Part shown: positions 1-8,577 of the stretch, piece after piece | Layout: the number at the start of each line of letters is the position of its first letter | Numbering within the stretch: position 1 is the first letter of the stretch | Origin: DASUHT01 sp038230835 | GTDB taxonomy: Bacteria > Actinomycetota > Thermoleophilia > Gaiellales > JAICJC01 | Direction of reading: 5' to 3' | Assembly: GCA_038230835.1 (NCBI GenBank) | Contig: JBBRMM010000015.1 | Location: 1-64,000, forward strand | DNA: 64,000 bases | Made by a program: the position numbers and the translations under genes | The notes under the pieces: generated by a model | What the model saw: the letters and a program-made list of their open reading frames with translations, nothing else | What the model was told of the DNA's origin: nothing | Database searches by the model: none

Positions 1-2
1 GG

Positions 3-1319
3 CTCGAGGCTGCGCTGAATCCGTTCAGCGTCCGGCTCGACGCCCGGGCCAGATGGGCTGCGGAGCAGGCCGACGCCGTGCTCGCGCGTGGGGAGGGGGG
101 ACCGCTGACGGGGCTGCCGATCACGGTCAAGGACTCGCACTGGATGGCCGGCATCGAGAGCGCCCACGGGTCGCTTGCGATGGCTGGTCACGTACCCACC
201 GAGACGTGTGCGGCGATCGAGCGGCTGGAGGCCGCGGGCGCGGTGATCTTCGCCAAGACGACCACCCCGGAGTTCTGCTACTCGGGCATCACGGCGTCGC
301 CGCTGCACGGCGTGACCCGCAACCCGTGGAACCCCGACCGCACCTGCGGCGGCTCCTCCGGCGGATCGGCGGTCGCCGTGGCCGCCGGACTGGGCCCGCT
401 GTCCCTGGGTGGTGACGGCGGCGGGTCGATCCGCATACCGGCCGCGTTCTGCGGCATCGTCGGGTTCAAGCCGACCTTCGGGCTGGTACCGCGCGAGCCG
501 TGCGCCGACGGCTGGAAGTCGCTGGTCTCGGTCGGTCTCATGGCGCGCAGCGTGGCCGACGTGCGGCTGATGCTCTCGCCGATCGCGGGCATCCATCAAC
601 GCGATCGCCACAGCATCCCGGCGCTGTCTCTCGACGTTCCGACGCCGGACGTGCGCGGACTGCGCTTCGCCGTCTCCGAGGATCTCGGCCAGGCGCCGGT
701 GGACGGCGACGCGCTCTCCGCGTTCCGCGCGGCGCTCGACCGCCTGGCTGAGTCGGGCGCGGAGATCGTCCACGACCATCCTGGGCTGGATTCGTCGGTG
801 TGGACATGGGCGACGATCGCGGCGGCCGACGCACGCTGGTCGGAGGCGCACGCCTGGGAGCACAGCCGGCACGTACTGACCGAGCGCACGCGCGAGATGC
901 TGGCCTTCGGCGAGCAGGTCACCGCGGACGAGTACGTGCTCGCCCAGTATCGGCGCGAGCGTATCCACCGCGCGTACGTCGACCTCTTCGAGCGCACCGG
1001 CAGCTGCGCGCTGCTCACTCCGACCCTCGGTTGCGAGGCATTCGGGCATGACGCCTACCACCCCGGCACGATCGGCGGGGTGGACGTCGGACCGCCATGG
1101 CTGGACTGGGCCGGCTTCCTGTACGACGCGAACCTGGGCGGGTTTCCTGCGTGTGCACTTCCGATCGGGCTCGGCGATGACGGCTTGCCGTTGTCGATGC
1201 AGGTGCTGGGGCTGCGCGGCTGGGACGGCCCTCTGCTTGCCGTCGCCGCGGCCATCGAGGCGGTGGTCGACTTCAAGCGGGTCGCCGGGCCTGCGCCACA
1301 CGCCCGGGTGGAGATCTGA
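3..1319 (+). CDS. Amidase-signature family hydrolase (5' end outside window)
   Basis: This is an amide hydrolase of the amidase-signature family, which cleaves C-N bonds with a Ser-cisSer-Lys triad. The open frame enters from the left edge: amidase-like sequence (NPFSVRLDARAR) precedes the first Met at 78, so the N terminus is missing and 438 residues are visible. The catalytic Lys is in ITVKDS (about visible residue 43), the Gly/Ser loop GGSSGGS is at about 116, and the nucleophile block GGDGGGSIRIP at about 136, in the order and spacing of the family. The substrate cannot be told from sequence. The next gene starts on the base after its stop, so the two are probably co-transcribed. The nearby class-III aminotransferases make a role in amine or amide catabolism possible, but that is inference. 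Confidence 0.9.
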   Translation, partial: LEAALNPFSVRLDARARWAAEQADAVLARGEGGPLTGLPITVKDSHWMAGIESAHGSLAMAGHVPTETCAAIERLEAAGAVIFAKTTTPEFCYSGITASPLHGVTRNPWNPDRTCGGSSGGSAVAVAAGLGPLSLGGDGGGSIRIPAAFCGIVGFKPTFGLVPREPCADGWKSLVSVGLMARSVADVRLMLSPIAGIHQRDRHSIPALSLDVPTPDVRGLRFAVSEDLGQAPVDGDALSAFRAALDRLAESGAEIVHDHPGLDSSVWTWATIAAADARWSEAHAWEHSRHVLTERTREMLAFGEQVTADEYVLAQYRRERIHRAYVDLFERTGSCALLTPTLGCEAFGHDAYHPGTIGGVDVGPPWLDWAGFLYDANLGGFPACALPIGLGDDGLPLSMQVLGLRGWDGPLLAVAAAIEAVVDFKRVAGPAPHARVEI

Positions 1320-2789
1320 GTGGGTCTCAAGTCGCCCTCTCGCCCGGTGCTGAACGGCGTCTCCGACATTCGCGCGTTCTTCCGCACCAACCAGACGCCG
1401 ATCTACTTCATCTCTCCTACGGCGTTCAACTTGATGGGCATCGACCGGTGGGTGAACGCGTTCTACTACATCACCTACTTCGATTCCTTCGAGGGCGGCC
1501 ACCCGCGCGTGTTCGTACCCCGAGAGCGCGACGCTAGGGAGTTCACGTCGATCGAGGACATCTGCAACTACCTGCTCGCGCACAAGGAGGTCGCTGACTT
1601 CGTCAAGCATCACGGTCCGGGCGGCAAAGCCTGCTTCGTGATGTTCGACAAGGAATCAGAGGCGCTCGCCGAGGAGCTCGGGCTGGACGTCATCCACCCC
1701 ACGGCGAAGCTGCGCTCCCGCCTCGACTCGAAGATCGTGACCACACGGATCGGCAACAAGGCGCGCGTGCCAAGCGTGCCGAACGTGCTCGGCCGAGCCT
1801 CCACCCACAAGGAGCTGGCGACCCTTGCCGAGACCGCCAAGCTCGGCACCGACCTGGTCGTCCAGACGCCATACGGCGACTCCGGGCGGACGACGTTCTT
1901 CATCGCCTCGCGTGCCGACTGGAAGAAGCATGCAGCTTCGATGGTGGGGCAGCAGCTCAAGGTGATGAAGCGGATCCGGCCGCTCGAGGTGTGCGTCGAG
2001 GCGGTGATCACCCGCCACGGGACGCTGGTCGGCCCCTATGTGGCCTCGCTGATCGGACACCCGGAGCTGACCCCGTACCAGGGCGGCTGGTGCGGCAACG
2101 ACATCTTTCCAACCGTGCTCACGGCCAAGCAGCGAAAGCGGGCGGGGAAGCTGACCCAGCGGCTGGGCACGCAGCTGGCCCGCGAGGGGTACAAAGGGTT
2201 CTTCGAGGTGGATTACCTGGTCGACTCCGACACCGGTGAGCTCTACCTGGGCGAGATCAACCCACGCGTGAGTGGACTCTCGCCGATCACGCACGTCACG
2301 CTGGCGGCGTATTCCGACGCACCGCTCTTCCTATTCCACCTGCTCGAGTACCTGGACGTCGACTATCTGATCGACGTCGACGAGATCAACGCGCGGTGGG
2401 CGCGGATGGCCGCCGACGACGTGTGGAGCCAACTGATCATCAAGGAGACGGTCGATCGGGTCGAGATGCTGACCCGCGCTCCGCGAACAGGCATCTGGAG
2501 GATGGGTGAGCGCGGAGGGCTGAAGTTCCGGCGTTGGGCCCACGACTGGCACTCGATCATCGACGAGTCGGAGGCCTTCTACCTGCGCGTCGCCTCCGCC
2601 GGCGACTACCGGTACAAGGGCGCCGACCTGGGTGTGCTGGTCACGCGCGGCCGCATGCAGACCGACGACGAGGAGCTGACCGACCGCTGCCGGGCCTGGA
2701 CCACGGGCATCAAGGCCCAGTATCAGGGAGTGCCCGTCGGCGCGGCCGAGAAGCCGCCGGTCGATCCGTTTGCGTTCAAGTTCGGCTGA
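1320..2789 (+). CDS. ATP-grasp domain protein (biotin-carboxylase-like annotation group)
   Basis: A 489-residue soluble protein with a GTG start directly abutting the amidase stop. The middle part (residues about 150-345) reads as an ATP-grasp fold: a lysine-bearing strand LVVQTPYGDSGRTTFF (the nucleotide-binding region), EVCVEAVITRHGTLVG, and the metal-binding end GFFEVDYLVDS...YLGEINPRVSG, where the Glu and Asn of EINPR are the usual Mg-ATP ligands. ATP-grasp enzymes join a carboxylate to an amine, thiol or other nucleophile through an acyl-phosphate. Similar actinobacterial proteins are often labelled biotin carboxylase, but no biotin-carboxyl carrier domain is present, so ligase of unknown substrate is safer. 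Its coupling to an amidase suggests opposing or sequential work on an amide bond. Confidence 0.75.
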   Translation: MGLKSPSRPVLNGVSDIRAFFRTNQTPIYFISPTAFNLMGIDRWVNAFYYITYFDSFEGGHPRVFVPRERDAREFTSIEDICNYLLAHKEVADFVKHHGPGGKACFVMFDKESEALAEELGLDVIHPTAKLRSRLDSKIVTTRIGNKARVPSVPNVLGRASTHKELATLAETAKLGTDLVVQTPYGDSGRTTFFIASRADWKKHAASMVGQQLKVMKRIRPLEVCVEAVITRHGTLVGPYVASLIGHPELTPYQGGWCGNDIFPTVLTAKQRKRAGKLTQRLGTQLAREGYKGFFEVDYLVDSDTGELYLGEINPRVSGLSPITHVTLAAYSDAPLFLFHLLEYLDVDYLIDVDEINARWARMAADDVWSQLIIKETVDRVEMLTRAPRTGIWRMGERGGLKFRRWAHDWHSIIDESEAFYLRVASAGDYRYKGADLGVLVTRGRMQTDDEELTDRCRAWTTGIKAQYQGVPVGAAEKPPVDPFAFKFG

Positions 2790-2796
2790 GCGACCC

Positions 2797-3015
2797 AGCC
2801 TGGGCGAACACCTCGTCGCGGGACGCCGACACCGCGTCGCCGACCCCGCGGATCGCAGGGCGGTGCGACTCGAGCTCTCGGACGCCGGGCGCGCGACGTA
2901 TCTCACCGCGCGGCCGACGCACAGGCGAGCGGTGGAACGGCACTTCCTCGACGCCCTGGACGACGAGGGCGCTGCGGGGCTGATCCGTGGGCTGGGACCG
3001 GTGGCGGACGGCTGA
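2797..3015 (+). pseudogene. MarR-family regulator remnant (C-terminal half only)
   Basis: Directly after the ATP-grasp gene one frame carries the end of a MarR-family repressor: GEHLVAGRRHRVADPADRR followed by AVRLELSDAGRA and a helical tail with RAVERHFLDALDDEGAAGL. DPADRR and LSDAGR mark the wing of the winged helix and the start of the dimerisation helix in this family. The N-terminal helices and the recognition helix are absent, and the frame has no credible start except one inside the upstream gene. I read it as a 5'-truncated relic left by a deletion that joined it to the end of the ATP-grasp gene. Confidence 0.6.
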
Positions 3016-3081
3016 GGCTGGTGGCTGCGGTCTTCGGGCCGGCGCATCCAGGCGACTCGCGACCGCTGTTAGGCTCTCGTG

Positions 3082-4212
3082 ATGCGAGTCCTGTTCGCTT
3101 TCGCCGGTGGGCGTGGCCACGCCCAGCCGCTCGTCCCGATCGCCCGCGCCGCCGCGGTGGCGGGCCACACGGTCGCCTTCACCGGGAAGGCCCGGATCGT
3201 CGCCGCACTCGAGGAGCTCGGGTTCACGGTGTTCCCGTCGGGGCCCGGTGGCAGTGATCCCCCGAAGCGGGTCCCGCTGCGCAGGCTCGATCCCGAGAAG
3301 GAGGATCGTGACCTTGGGTACGGCTTTGCGCGCATCGTCGCGCGTCGCCGGGCGGCCGACGTGCTCGCGCTGTGCGCCGAATGGCGGCCCGACGTCGTCG
3401 TGTGTGACGAGTTCGACTTCGGCGCCACGGTTGCCGCCGAGCGTCTGGATCTGCCGTACGCGACTGTGCTCGTCAACGCGTCGGGCTCGTTCGTTCGGCC
3501 GGCGGTCGTCGCCGAGTTGCTGGACGAGGTGCGTGCCTGGAACGGACTGGCTGCGGATCCCGACCTCCAGGCGCTTCGCCGCTACCTCGTCCTCTCACCG
3601 TTTCCACCCAGCTTCCGCGACCCGGCGTTCCCGCTGCCGCCGACGGGGCGGTGCTTCCGGGCGGAAACGGCCATGTCTGCGGCGCGCGATCGGACGCCGA
3701 CCGTGTATTTCACCCTCGGCACCGTGTTCAACGTCGAATCCGGTGATCTGTTCACTCGCGTCCTCGGTGGGCTGGCCGAGCTGGGCGTCAACGTCGTGGC
3801 CACAGTCGGCTGGGACATCGATCCCGCGGAGCTCGGGCCGTTCCCCGAGAGCGTTCGCCTCGAACGCTACGTTCCCCAGTCACTGATCCTGCCGGAGTGC
3901 GACGCGGTCGTGTCGCATGGAGGATCTGGCAGCGTGCTCGGTGCGCTCGCCCACGGCCTGCCGTCGGTGCTGTTGCCGATGGGCGCGGATCAACCGCTGA
4001 ACGCCGCTCGCTGCGAGGCTCTGGGGGCCGGGCTGGTGCTGGACGCGGTGGACGCAACGTCGGAGGATCTGCGCGAGGCGGTTTCGGCTGTGCTGGGGGA
4101 CGCGAGTTATCGGACGGCGGCTGAGCTCGTGCGCGAGGAGATCGCCTCGATGCCGGGCCCGGAGGATGCGCTCGAGTGGCTCGAACCGCTGGTGCGGAGC
4201 GCCGGCCACTGA
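3082..4212 (+). CDS. MGT/UGT-type glycosyltransferase (GT-B fold)
   Basis: A 376-residue GT-B glycosyltransferase of the macrolide/UDP-glycosyltransferase type. It opens with MRVLFAFAGGRGHAQPLVP, in which GRGHAQP is the acceptor-side loop with the catalytic His. It ends with the nucleotide-sugar signature HGGSGSVLGALAHGLPSVL...PMGADQPLNA, where DQ contacts the sugar donor. VYFTLGTVFN marks the inter-domain linker. A GTG also lies at 3079, but TAGGCT at 3070-3075 puts a transcription start on the A of the ATG at 3082, so the leaderless ATG start is preferred. The acceptor is unknown; natural-product or xenobiotic glycosylation is typical of the family. Confidence 0.85.
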   Translation: MRVLFAFAGGRGHAQPLVPIARAAAVAGHTVAFTGKARIVAALEELGFTVFPSGPGGSDPPKRVPLRRLDPEKEDRDLGYGFARIVARRRAADVLALCAEWRPDVVVCDEFDFGATVAAERLDLPYATVLVNASGSFVRPAVVAELLDEVRAWNGLAADPDLQALRRYLVLSPFPPSFRDPAFPLPPTGRCFRAETAMSAARDRTPTVYFTLGTVFNVESGDLFTRVLGGLAELGVNVVATVGWDIDPAELGPFPESVRLERYVPQSLILPECDAVVSHGGSGSVLGALAHGLPSVLLPMGADQPLNAARCEALGAGLVLDAVDATSEDLREAVSAVLGDASYRTAAELVREEIASMPGPEDALEWLEPLVRSAGH

Positions 4213-4238
4213 CCGCGGAGTGAGGATATCGACGGGTT

Positions 4239-4255
4239 GGGCTGAGCTTCAGCCC
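4239..4255. terminator. Short hairpin between convergent genes
   Basis: GGGCTGA-GCT-TCAGCCC forms a 7-bp stem in the 51-bp gap between the glycosyltransferase (+) and the phosphotransferase (-). It has no clear U-tract on either side, so it would be an I-shaped terminator serving both strands. Confidence 0.45.
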
Positions 4256-4263
4256 GATCGCGC

Positions 4264-5253
4264 TCACGGCAGGTACGCGCCCAGCTCCTCCCACGAGGTC
4301 CGCGTGTCCGCCGTCTCCTCGTGCGGTCGCCGGAACTCGGCCACGTAGACGCAGATCTCGGCGAGTGCCCACCGCTCCCGATACAGGCCCAGCGCCTCCT
4401 CGTTCAGCCGGACGGAGCCCGTCACCTCGCGGTATTCGTCCCAGCCGGTCAGGTCCCCGTCGAGCACCATCCACAGATCACGCTCGCGCGGACCGATCAG
4501 CGTCGTGTCCCAGTCCACCAGCCGCAGGCCGCCCCCGGCCTCCCGTATGACGTTCGCGCTGTGCGGCTCTCCGTGGGTCACGACCCACGGGCCCGGCTGG
4601 TCGCGCACGCGACCGGCGAGCTGATCGTAGGCGCCCAGGCGATCCCGGACGCAGCCCGCGTGCGCTCGCAGCAGCTGTCTGGCCGGCTCGGCGAACGGCC
4701 CGTGGCCCCAGGGCGCGTCGAGCAGGGCGAACGCTTCCTCGAGCGCCCCTCGTCCGGGAAGCGCGAAGTCCTCCCGACCAGGGAGGCCAGGCGGGACGCT
4801 CCCCGACGCGGCGTGCAGGCGGCCGAGCAGCGTCCCCATCCGCCGCCGTTCGTCGGGGCGCTCGAACTCGCCGGACTCCCCCGCCGCGCCGTCGACGAAC
4901 GGTTCCACGCGGATCGCGTACCGCGTGTCGATACGGCGCAGGACCGTGCCGCCATCGGACGGGATCGGCGCCAGGACGAACTCCAGCACGGCCTCGTCGC
5001 GGAGCGCGGCCGCCGTGCGAAAGGCCCGATCGAGCACCGTGAGGACGTCATCGGGATCCCGGCCGGCGTGGTGCCCAGCTCGGAGATCGTCGGCACTCAC
5101 GAACCACCGCGATCCATCGGCCGCGACCGCCTCCCAGTGGTGGCTGCCGAAGCCGATCGGCAGGTACTCCAGACGCCCGGCGCCGATGCTCCAATGACGC
5201 TCCAGAGCGTCCGCCAGCGCTCCTCGGTCGAGATCCCGCGGCTCGCTGTGCAC
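4264..5253 (-). CDS. Aminoglycoside phosphotransferase (APH)-family kinase-like protein
   Basis: A 329-residue member of the APH/choline-kinase-like fold. The catalytic loop VVTHGEPHSANV carries the HGxxxxxN Brenner motif, followed by the metal-binding LRLVDWDTTLIG. The N-terminal lobe has SRWFVSADDL where the ATP-lysine strand would be, so the usual Lys is not obvious. The frame is open up to 5415, but that would run into the cupin gene. The GTG at 5253 (protein beginning VHSEPRDL) leaves a 23-nt gap after the cupin stop and is chosen. Family members phosphorylate small hydroxylated metabolites or antibiotics; this sequence gives no sign of a specific resistance enzyme. It is probably co-transcribed with the cupin. 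Confidence 0.75.
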   Translation of the reverse strand: MHSEPRDLDRGALADALERHWSIGAGRLEYLPIGFGSHHWEAVAADGSRWFVSADDLRAGHHAGRDPDDVLTVLDRAFRTAAALRDEAVLEFVLAPIPSDGGTVLRRIDTRYAIRVEPFVDGAAGESGEFERPDERRRMGTLLGRLHAASGSVPPGLPGREDFALPGRGALEEAFALLDAPWGHGPFAEPARQLLRAHAGCVRDRLGAYDQLAGRVRDQPGPWVVTHGEPHSANVIREAGGGLRLVDWDTTLIGPRERDLWMVLDGDLTGWDEYREVTGSVRLNEEALGLYRERWALAEICVYVAEFRRPHEETADTRTSWEELGAYLP

Positions 5254-5276
5254 GTCCGCACTATAGGAGCAGGGCT

Positions 5277-5822
5277 CTAAACCGTCGGTTTCCCGAAGGG
5301 CGCCGGAGGGGGCGTGAAGACTTCCGCCGGCAGATGGCCGTATGCCTCTCCGGAGTCGCTGGTCGCGCGCTCGACGCTTGCTCCGTGCCTGGCAGCGATC
5401 TCGTCGGCGATCCATTCGACCTTTCGGCGGGGATCAGGGCTGCCGAACATCAGGATCGCGCACGGTCTGTCGCCCGCTCCGATCGTGGCGTGCGCGGTGC
5501 CTGGCGGTGAATGAAGGTAGTCCCACTGCCGCATCGGCCGCTCTTGGCCCTCGACGACGGCGAGACACTCGCCGCTGAGCACGATGAACCCTTCCTCGGC
5601 AGCTTCAGCGTGGTAGTAGCCGTTGGTCTCTCCAGGTTGCAGGACGTGGATGTGAACACCGACGCTTGGCGTGTCGCCGGACGCCCTGGCCCAGTCGACG
5701 TCGCGCCACACGCCGAAGCCGGGGACTGTTTCCCAGGGCATCTCTCCAAGGTTGAGGATGAACCAGCCTTCACCGACCGGCAAGCGACCCTGTTCAGTCT
5801 CGTCGATACGAGCTTCGCGCAC
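5277..5822 (-). CDS. Cupin-domain protein
   Basis: A 181-residue cupin. The first cupin motif is around GETNGYYHAEAAEEGFIVLSG (His, Glu and further acidic residues) and the second around PPGTAHATIGAG with a conserved His. Such single-domain cupins bind a metal and act as isomerases, dioxygenases or sensors; the product here cannot be named. The start is a GTG at 5822 with a strong GGAGG ribosome-binding site 6 nt upstream, one of the clearest in the window. It is followed on the same strand by the APH-like gene. Confidence 0.8.
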   Translation of the reverse strand: MREARIDETEQGRLPVGEGWFILNLGEMPWETVPGFGVWRDVDWARASGDTPSVGVHIHVLQPGETNGYYHAEAAEEGFIVLSGECLAVVEGQERPMRQWDYLHSPPGTAHATIGAGDRPCAILMFGSPDPRRKVEWIADEIAARHGASVERATSDSGEAYGHLPAEVFTPPPAPFGKPTV

Positions 5823-5912
5823 GTTTGACCTCCTGACGCCGTGGGTGTGGAGCGACCTGACGGCGCCCAGGTCTCAACAATAGTCCCCACCCCCTGTAAA
5901 GGTCGTGCCGCG

Positions 5913-6315
5913 TCAGGGTCTGAGCGACGGACGACGCATCAGCACGGGATTAGCCGACAACACATACCCGGCGGTCAAGACGATGACCGCGAGCGAACCG
6001 ATCGCTACGCCGACAATCGCCCTCGGCGTTGGGCGAGTGCTCAGAGTCACCGCCAGGATCACGCCGGCTAACACTGCGGTCAGGACAGCGCCGAAGGCTT
6101 CGCCGCGATGCGGGAGCGCATTGCAGTCGCCCACAGGGCCAACCCGCTGGATGTCGAGCCACAAGAACACCGCGTAGCACAGGAGTGCCCACCGATACAC
6201 CAAACGGCGACCATCTCACCAGCCAGCAACCACCCCTGTGAGTCGCCAACACCGGAGCGACGGCACCGATGACGACCGTCGCCACGATGATCGCCAGGCC
6301 AGCCACCAAGAGCAC
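5913..6315 (-). pseudogene. Small four-helix membrane protein, apparently frameshifted
   Basis: Two overlapping minus-strand frames together make a small membrane protein. The first starts with GTG at 6315 and gives helix 1 (VLLVAGLAIIVATVVIGAV) up to about CWLVR. A second frame, without a good start of its own (a TGA lies just before its TTG), continues with YRWALLCYAVFLWLDI and two further helices near GAVLTAVLAGVILAV and IVGVAIGSLAVIVLTA. The shift must fall near 6203-6225. TAGAGT at 6322-6327 lies 6 nt before the GTG, the same spacing as other leaderless starts here, which supports 6315 as the true start. No family is recognised. It may be a decaying gene or a one-base sequence error. Confidence 0.4.
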
Positions 6316-6434
6316 GACTCCACTCTAGTCACACCCACCCCTGCGATCATCTCAACTCCACAATACGCGATCGCGAACACTCAACCGAATCCACCCAGCC
6401 CAAGCCACCGCTGGCGTGAAGGGAATCCCGCGTT

Positions 6435-6468
6435 TGCCAATTGGCAGTGCGTGTGATTGCCAATTGGG
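6435..6468. promoter_or_regulatory. Twin CCAATTGG palindromes (candidate operator)
   Basis: A perfect 12-bp palindrome TGCCAATTGGCA (6435-6446) is followed 23 bp later by TGCCAATTGGG (6458-6468). Two copies on the same helical face (23 bp is about two turns), 68-101 bp before the next start, look like a two-site operator. The AT-rich centre stands out from its GC-rich surroundings. Confidence 0.45.
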
Positions 6469-6535
6469 TTTCGTAACGTACTCCCCACCTCCCTCCACCC
6501 ACACCCAACACATCCGGCGCCATACTCAACCCACG

Positions 6536-7039
6536 ATGCCCTCGCCCTATCTCCCGACGTTGTACAAGGCTCGTAAGGTGCCCACGAAGCAGGTGGTGTG
6601 CGCGATCTGCGTGGAGCGCACGCGAGGGCGGACGCAGCTCGTGCGCCTGGGGTATGGGGTAGCGGTGTGGCTGTGCGCCGGCCACGGCAGCCGTGAGTTC
6701 CAGGTCCAGCGTTCGGGTCGCGACTTCGTGCTCACTCTGCACCAGCTGTGGCAGGCACACGGCTGCCTGACCGCCGCCAGGTCGAAGGCGCTGAGCGCGC
6801 ACCTCGAGTCGCTGCGTGCCGCGAATCGGCGGGGAACGCCGGGATCGTACGCCTGGCCCGACCTGCGCCGGTCGCTCGAGCTGGCGTATGCCCGCGGCAC
6901 GGCCACCGGCACCGCGATAGCGCACGTCTCGCGCGCGTACGAGGCCGGCCCCGCCCGGCCCCCCAGCCCGCGCACCCTGTATCGCTGGCGCGCCGAGCGG
7001 CGCTGGCTCGCGACCCCGGCCACCAGCCCTCCCGCCTGA
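6536..7039 (+). CDS. Uncharacterised protein with Cys pair and C-terminal HTH-like segment
   Basis: No family recognised. The frame is open from 6416, but the compositional change to coding-like sequence begins at the ATG at 6536, giving 167 residues. A CxxC pair (CAIC, about residue 22) and a later LCAGH could form a zinc knuckle. The middle is amphipathic helix (LTLHQLWQAHGCLTAARSKAL), and the C-terminal part (PRTLYRWRAERRWLA) resembles the recognition helix of a helix-turn-helix protein. A DNA-binding regulator acting on the twin palindromes just upstream is a reasonable guess. Confidence 0.55.
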   Translation: MPSPYLPTLYKARKVPTKQVVCAICVERTRGRTQLVRLGYGVAVWLCAGHGSREFQVQRSGRDFVLTLHQLWQAHGCLTAARSKALSAHLESLRAANRRGTPGSYAWPDLRRSLELAYARGTATGTAIAHVSRAYEAGPARPPSPRTLYRWRAERRWLATPATSPPA

Positions 7040-7064
7040 CGCCACGCCGGTAGGCTCAAGACAC

Positions 7065-7399
7065 ATGACCGATCCGACTTCATCCGACTCCTGCCGGCCG
7101 GCCGGTCCCTAACCCGGCGTTCATCCACGCCGACATCCTCGACGTCGACGTTCCGGACGCGTCGGTCGACGCGGTCGCCGCGCGCTACTCGATCTCCCAC
7201 GTCCCACGAGACGAGCACCCACAAGTGTTCTCGCTGATCCGAGCTCGCTTGCCCCGGGCAGTTCCTGGCGTCGCTCGGGGTCGGCGACCCACCGACTGGA
7301 CGGGTGACTGGCTGCGAGTACCGATGTTCTTCTCGAGCCTGCGCACCGGAGGGCGAGGTGACGTTTCTCCGGGTGATCTACCGAGCCGACGGCGGCTGA
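7065..7399 (+). pseudogene. SAM-dependent methyltransferase relic
   Basis: This stretch spells pieces of a class-I methyltransferase in two frames. In one frame, from 7111: NPAFIHADILDVDVPDASVD, then AVAARYSISHVPRDEHPQV and LIRARL (the motif II-III region), and later WLRVPMFFSSL. In another frame: QFLASLGVGD (from 7259) and PEGEVTFLRVIYRADGG ending at the TGA at 7397. A possible original start, MTDPTSSDS at 7065, hits a stop after 15 codons, and the SAM-binding GxGxG motif is missing. TAGGCT lies before the ATG, like the leaderless promoters elsewhere. It is therefore a gene broken by at least one internal deletion and frameshifts. Confidence 0.6.
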
Positions 7400-7413
7400 C
7401 GCGGCGGCCGGAT

Positions 7414-8577
7414 CTAGGCGGGCTGCGCCCCCCGCACCTGCTCCCGCACGCTCACCCCATACCGCTCCAACCGCTCGAACAGCGGGCCGAAGGGCACCGC
7501 ACGTTCGCTCGGCAGGACGCCGCTGAGGTGGGTCAGTTCACCGCGGCAGATCATGTCGGTCACCACCGCCGGCGGACAGGCCGTGGACAGCACCCCGCCG
7601 CCGAAGCTCAGGCGGTCGACCGACCGCGTCACGCACTCCACGACAGCCACGTCCTCGCCGGCGTAGGCCTCGATGCGGTGGATGCCGAACGCCTCGTGAC
7701 TCGGCGATGCCTTGGGCAGCGCCCCCAGCAGGGCGATCAGCACCTGGCGGGGCGCGACGGTCGTGCCGCGCACGTCGATCGGGTCGCTGGAGGCGAGGCC
7801 GAGGTCGGTCAGCAGCCGGATCTTGTCCAGGAACACGGGGTTCAGGGAGAGCTGGAAGCTGACCTCACCGGCGCCGAAGCTGTCGGCGAACGTCGCCTGC
7901 TCGGAGTGGATCGTGTAGATCGTGCCGGCGGGCCCGACCGGGTCGCCGAACTCGACCACTCCCGCGTCGCTCATCGGTTCGAGGAACACCACCTCGCCGC
8001 CACGCACGACCGGAGTCGGCATCGACAGCTCGTCCAGGATCGTCTCCACCGCGTACGGAGCGACCAGCGGGCCGGGCGGCGGGTTCGGGTCGCGCCCCGC
8101 CGCACCGACCACGATCCGCTCCGCGGTGCCACCACCGAGCAGCTCGACGGCCCGGGCGGCCATCACATTGGTCTTGCCGGGGGTGGAGCCCATGCCCAGG
8201 ATCGCCAGCAAGCCCGCCGCGTGGAAGCGGGCGTCCAGTTCGAGCTGCTCGCGCGTGACGTGAAAGAGGCCGCCCAGGTCGATGTAGTGCGCGCCCACCC
8301 GCAGCGCCCCCTCCATCGCCTGCAGGTTGATCCGGTAGGCGGCGGTGTTCAGCAGCACCGTCGACCCCTCCAGTATCCGTGCCGCGTCGTCGAGGTCGCG
8401 GATGTCGAGGGCGGCTGCGGTGGCCTTGCCGCGGCCGTGGATCGCCGCCACCTCCCGCGCGCCGTCGACGTTCACGTCCAGACACAGGATCTGCTCGACG
8501 GCCTCGTGCTCCGCGAGAGTGGCCACGATCGCCGGGCCGATGATGCCGGCGGCGCCGACGACCGAAACCTTGCTCAT
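7414..8577 (-). CDS. Saccharopine-dehydrogenase-like NAD(P)-binding oxidoreductase
   Basis: A 387-residue protein starting MSKVSVVGAAGIIGPAIV, a Rossmann nucleotide-binding loop (GAAGIIG), followed by LCLDVNVDGAREVAAIHG at the end of beta-2. The layout (N-terminal Rossmann, central catalytic half with YIDLGGLFHVTREQLEL and ILGMGSTPGKTNVMA) is that of the saccharopine dehydrogenase/lysine-ketoglutarate reductase-like group, which acts on amino or imino acids with NAD(P). Its ATG overlaps the stop of the PucR gene (ATGA, 8574-8577), so translation is coupled. It sits beside two aminotransferases, so reduction or oxidation of an imine from amine breakdown is plausible. Confidence 0.75.
   Translation of the reverse strand: MSKVSVVGAAGIIGPAIVATLAEHEAVEQILCLDVNVDGAREVAAIHGRGKATAAALDIRDLDDAARILEGSTVLLNTAAYRINLQAMEGALRVGAHYIDLGGLFHVTREQLELDARFHAAGLLAILGMGSTPGKTNVMAARAVELLGGGTAERIVVGAAGRDPNPPPGPLVAPYAVETILDELSMPTPVVRGGEVVFLEPMSDAGVVEFGDPVGPAGTIYTIHSEQATFADSFGAGEVSFQLSLNPVFLDKIRLLTDLGLASSDPIDVRGTTVAPRQVLIALLGALPKASPSHEAFGIHRIEAYAGEDVAVVECVTRSVDRLSFGGGVLSTACPPAVVTDMICRGELTHLSGVLPSERAVPFGPLFERLERYGVSVREQVRGAQPA

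Noticed and set aside
4264..5253. Aminoglycoside resistance gene
   Set aside because: Only the generic kinase fold is supported; no known resistance subfamily motif is seen.
4321..5280. Plus-strand frame opposite the APH-like gene
   Set aside because: No domain and shadow-like composition; the minus strand carries the HGxxxxxN motif.
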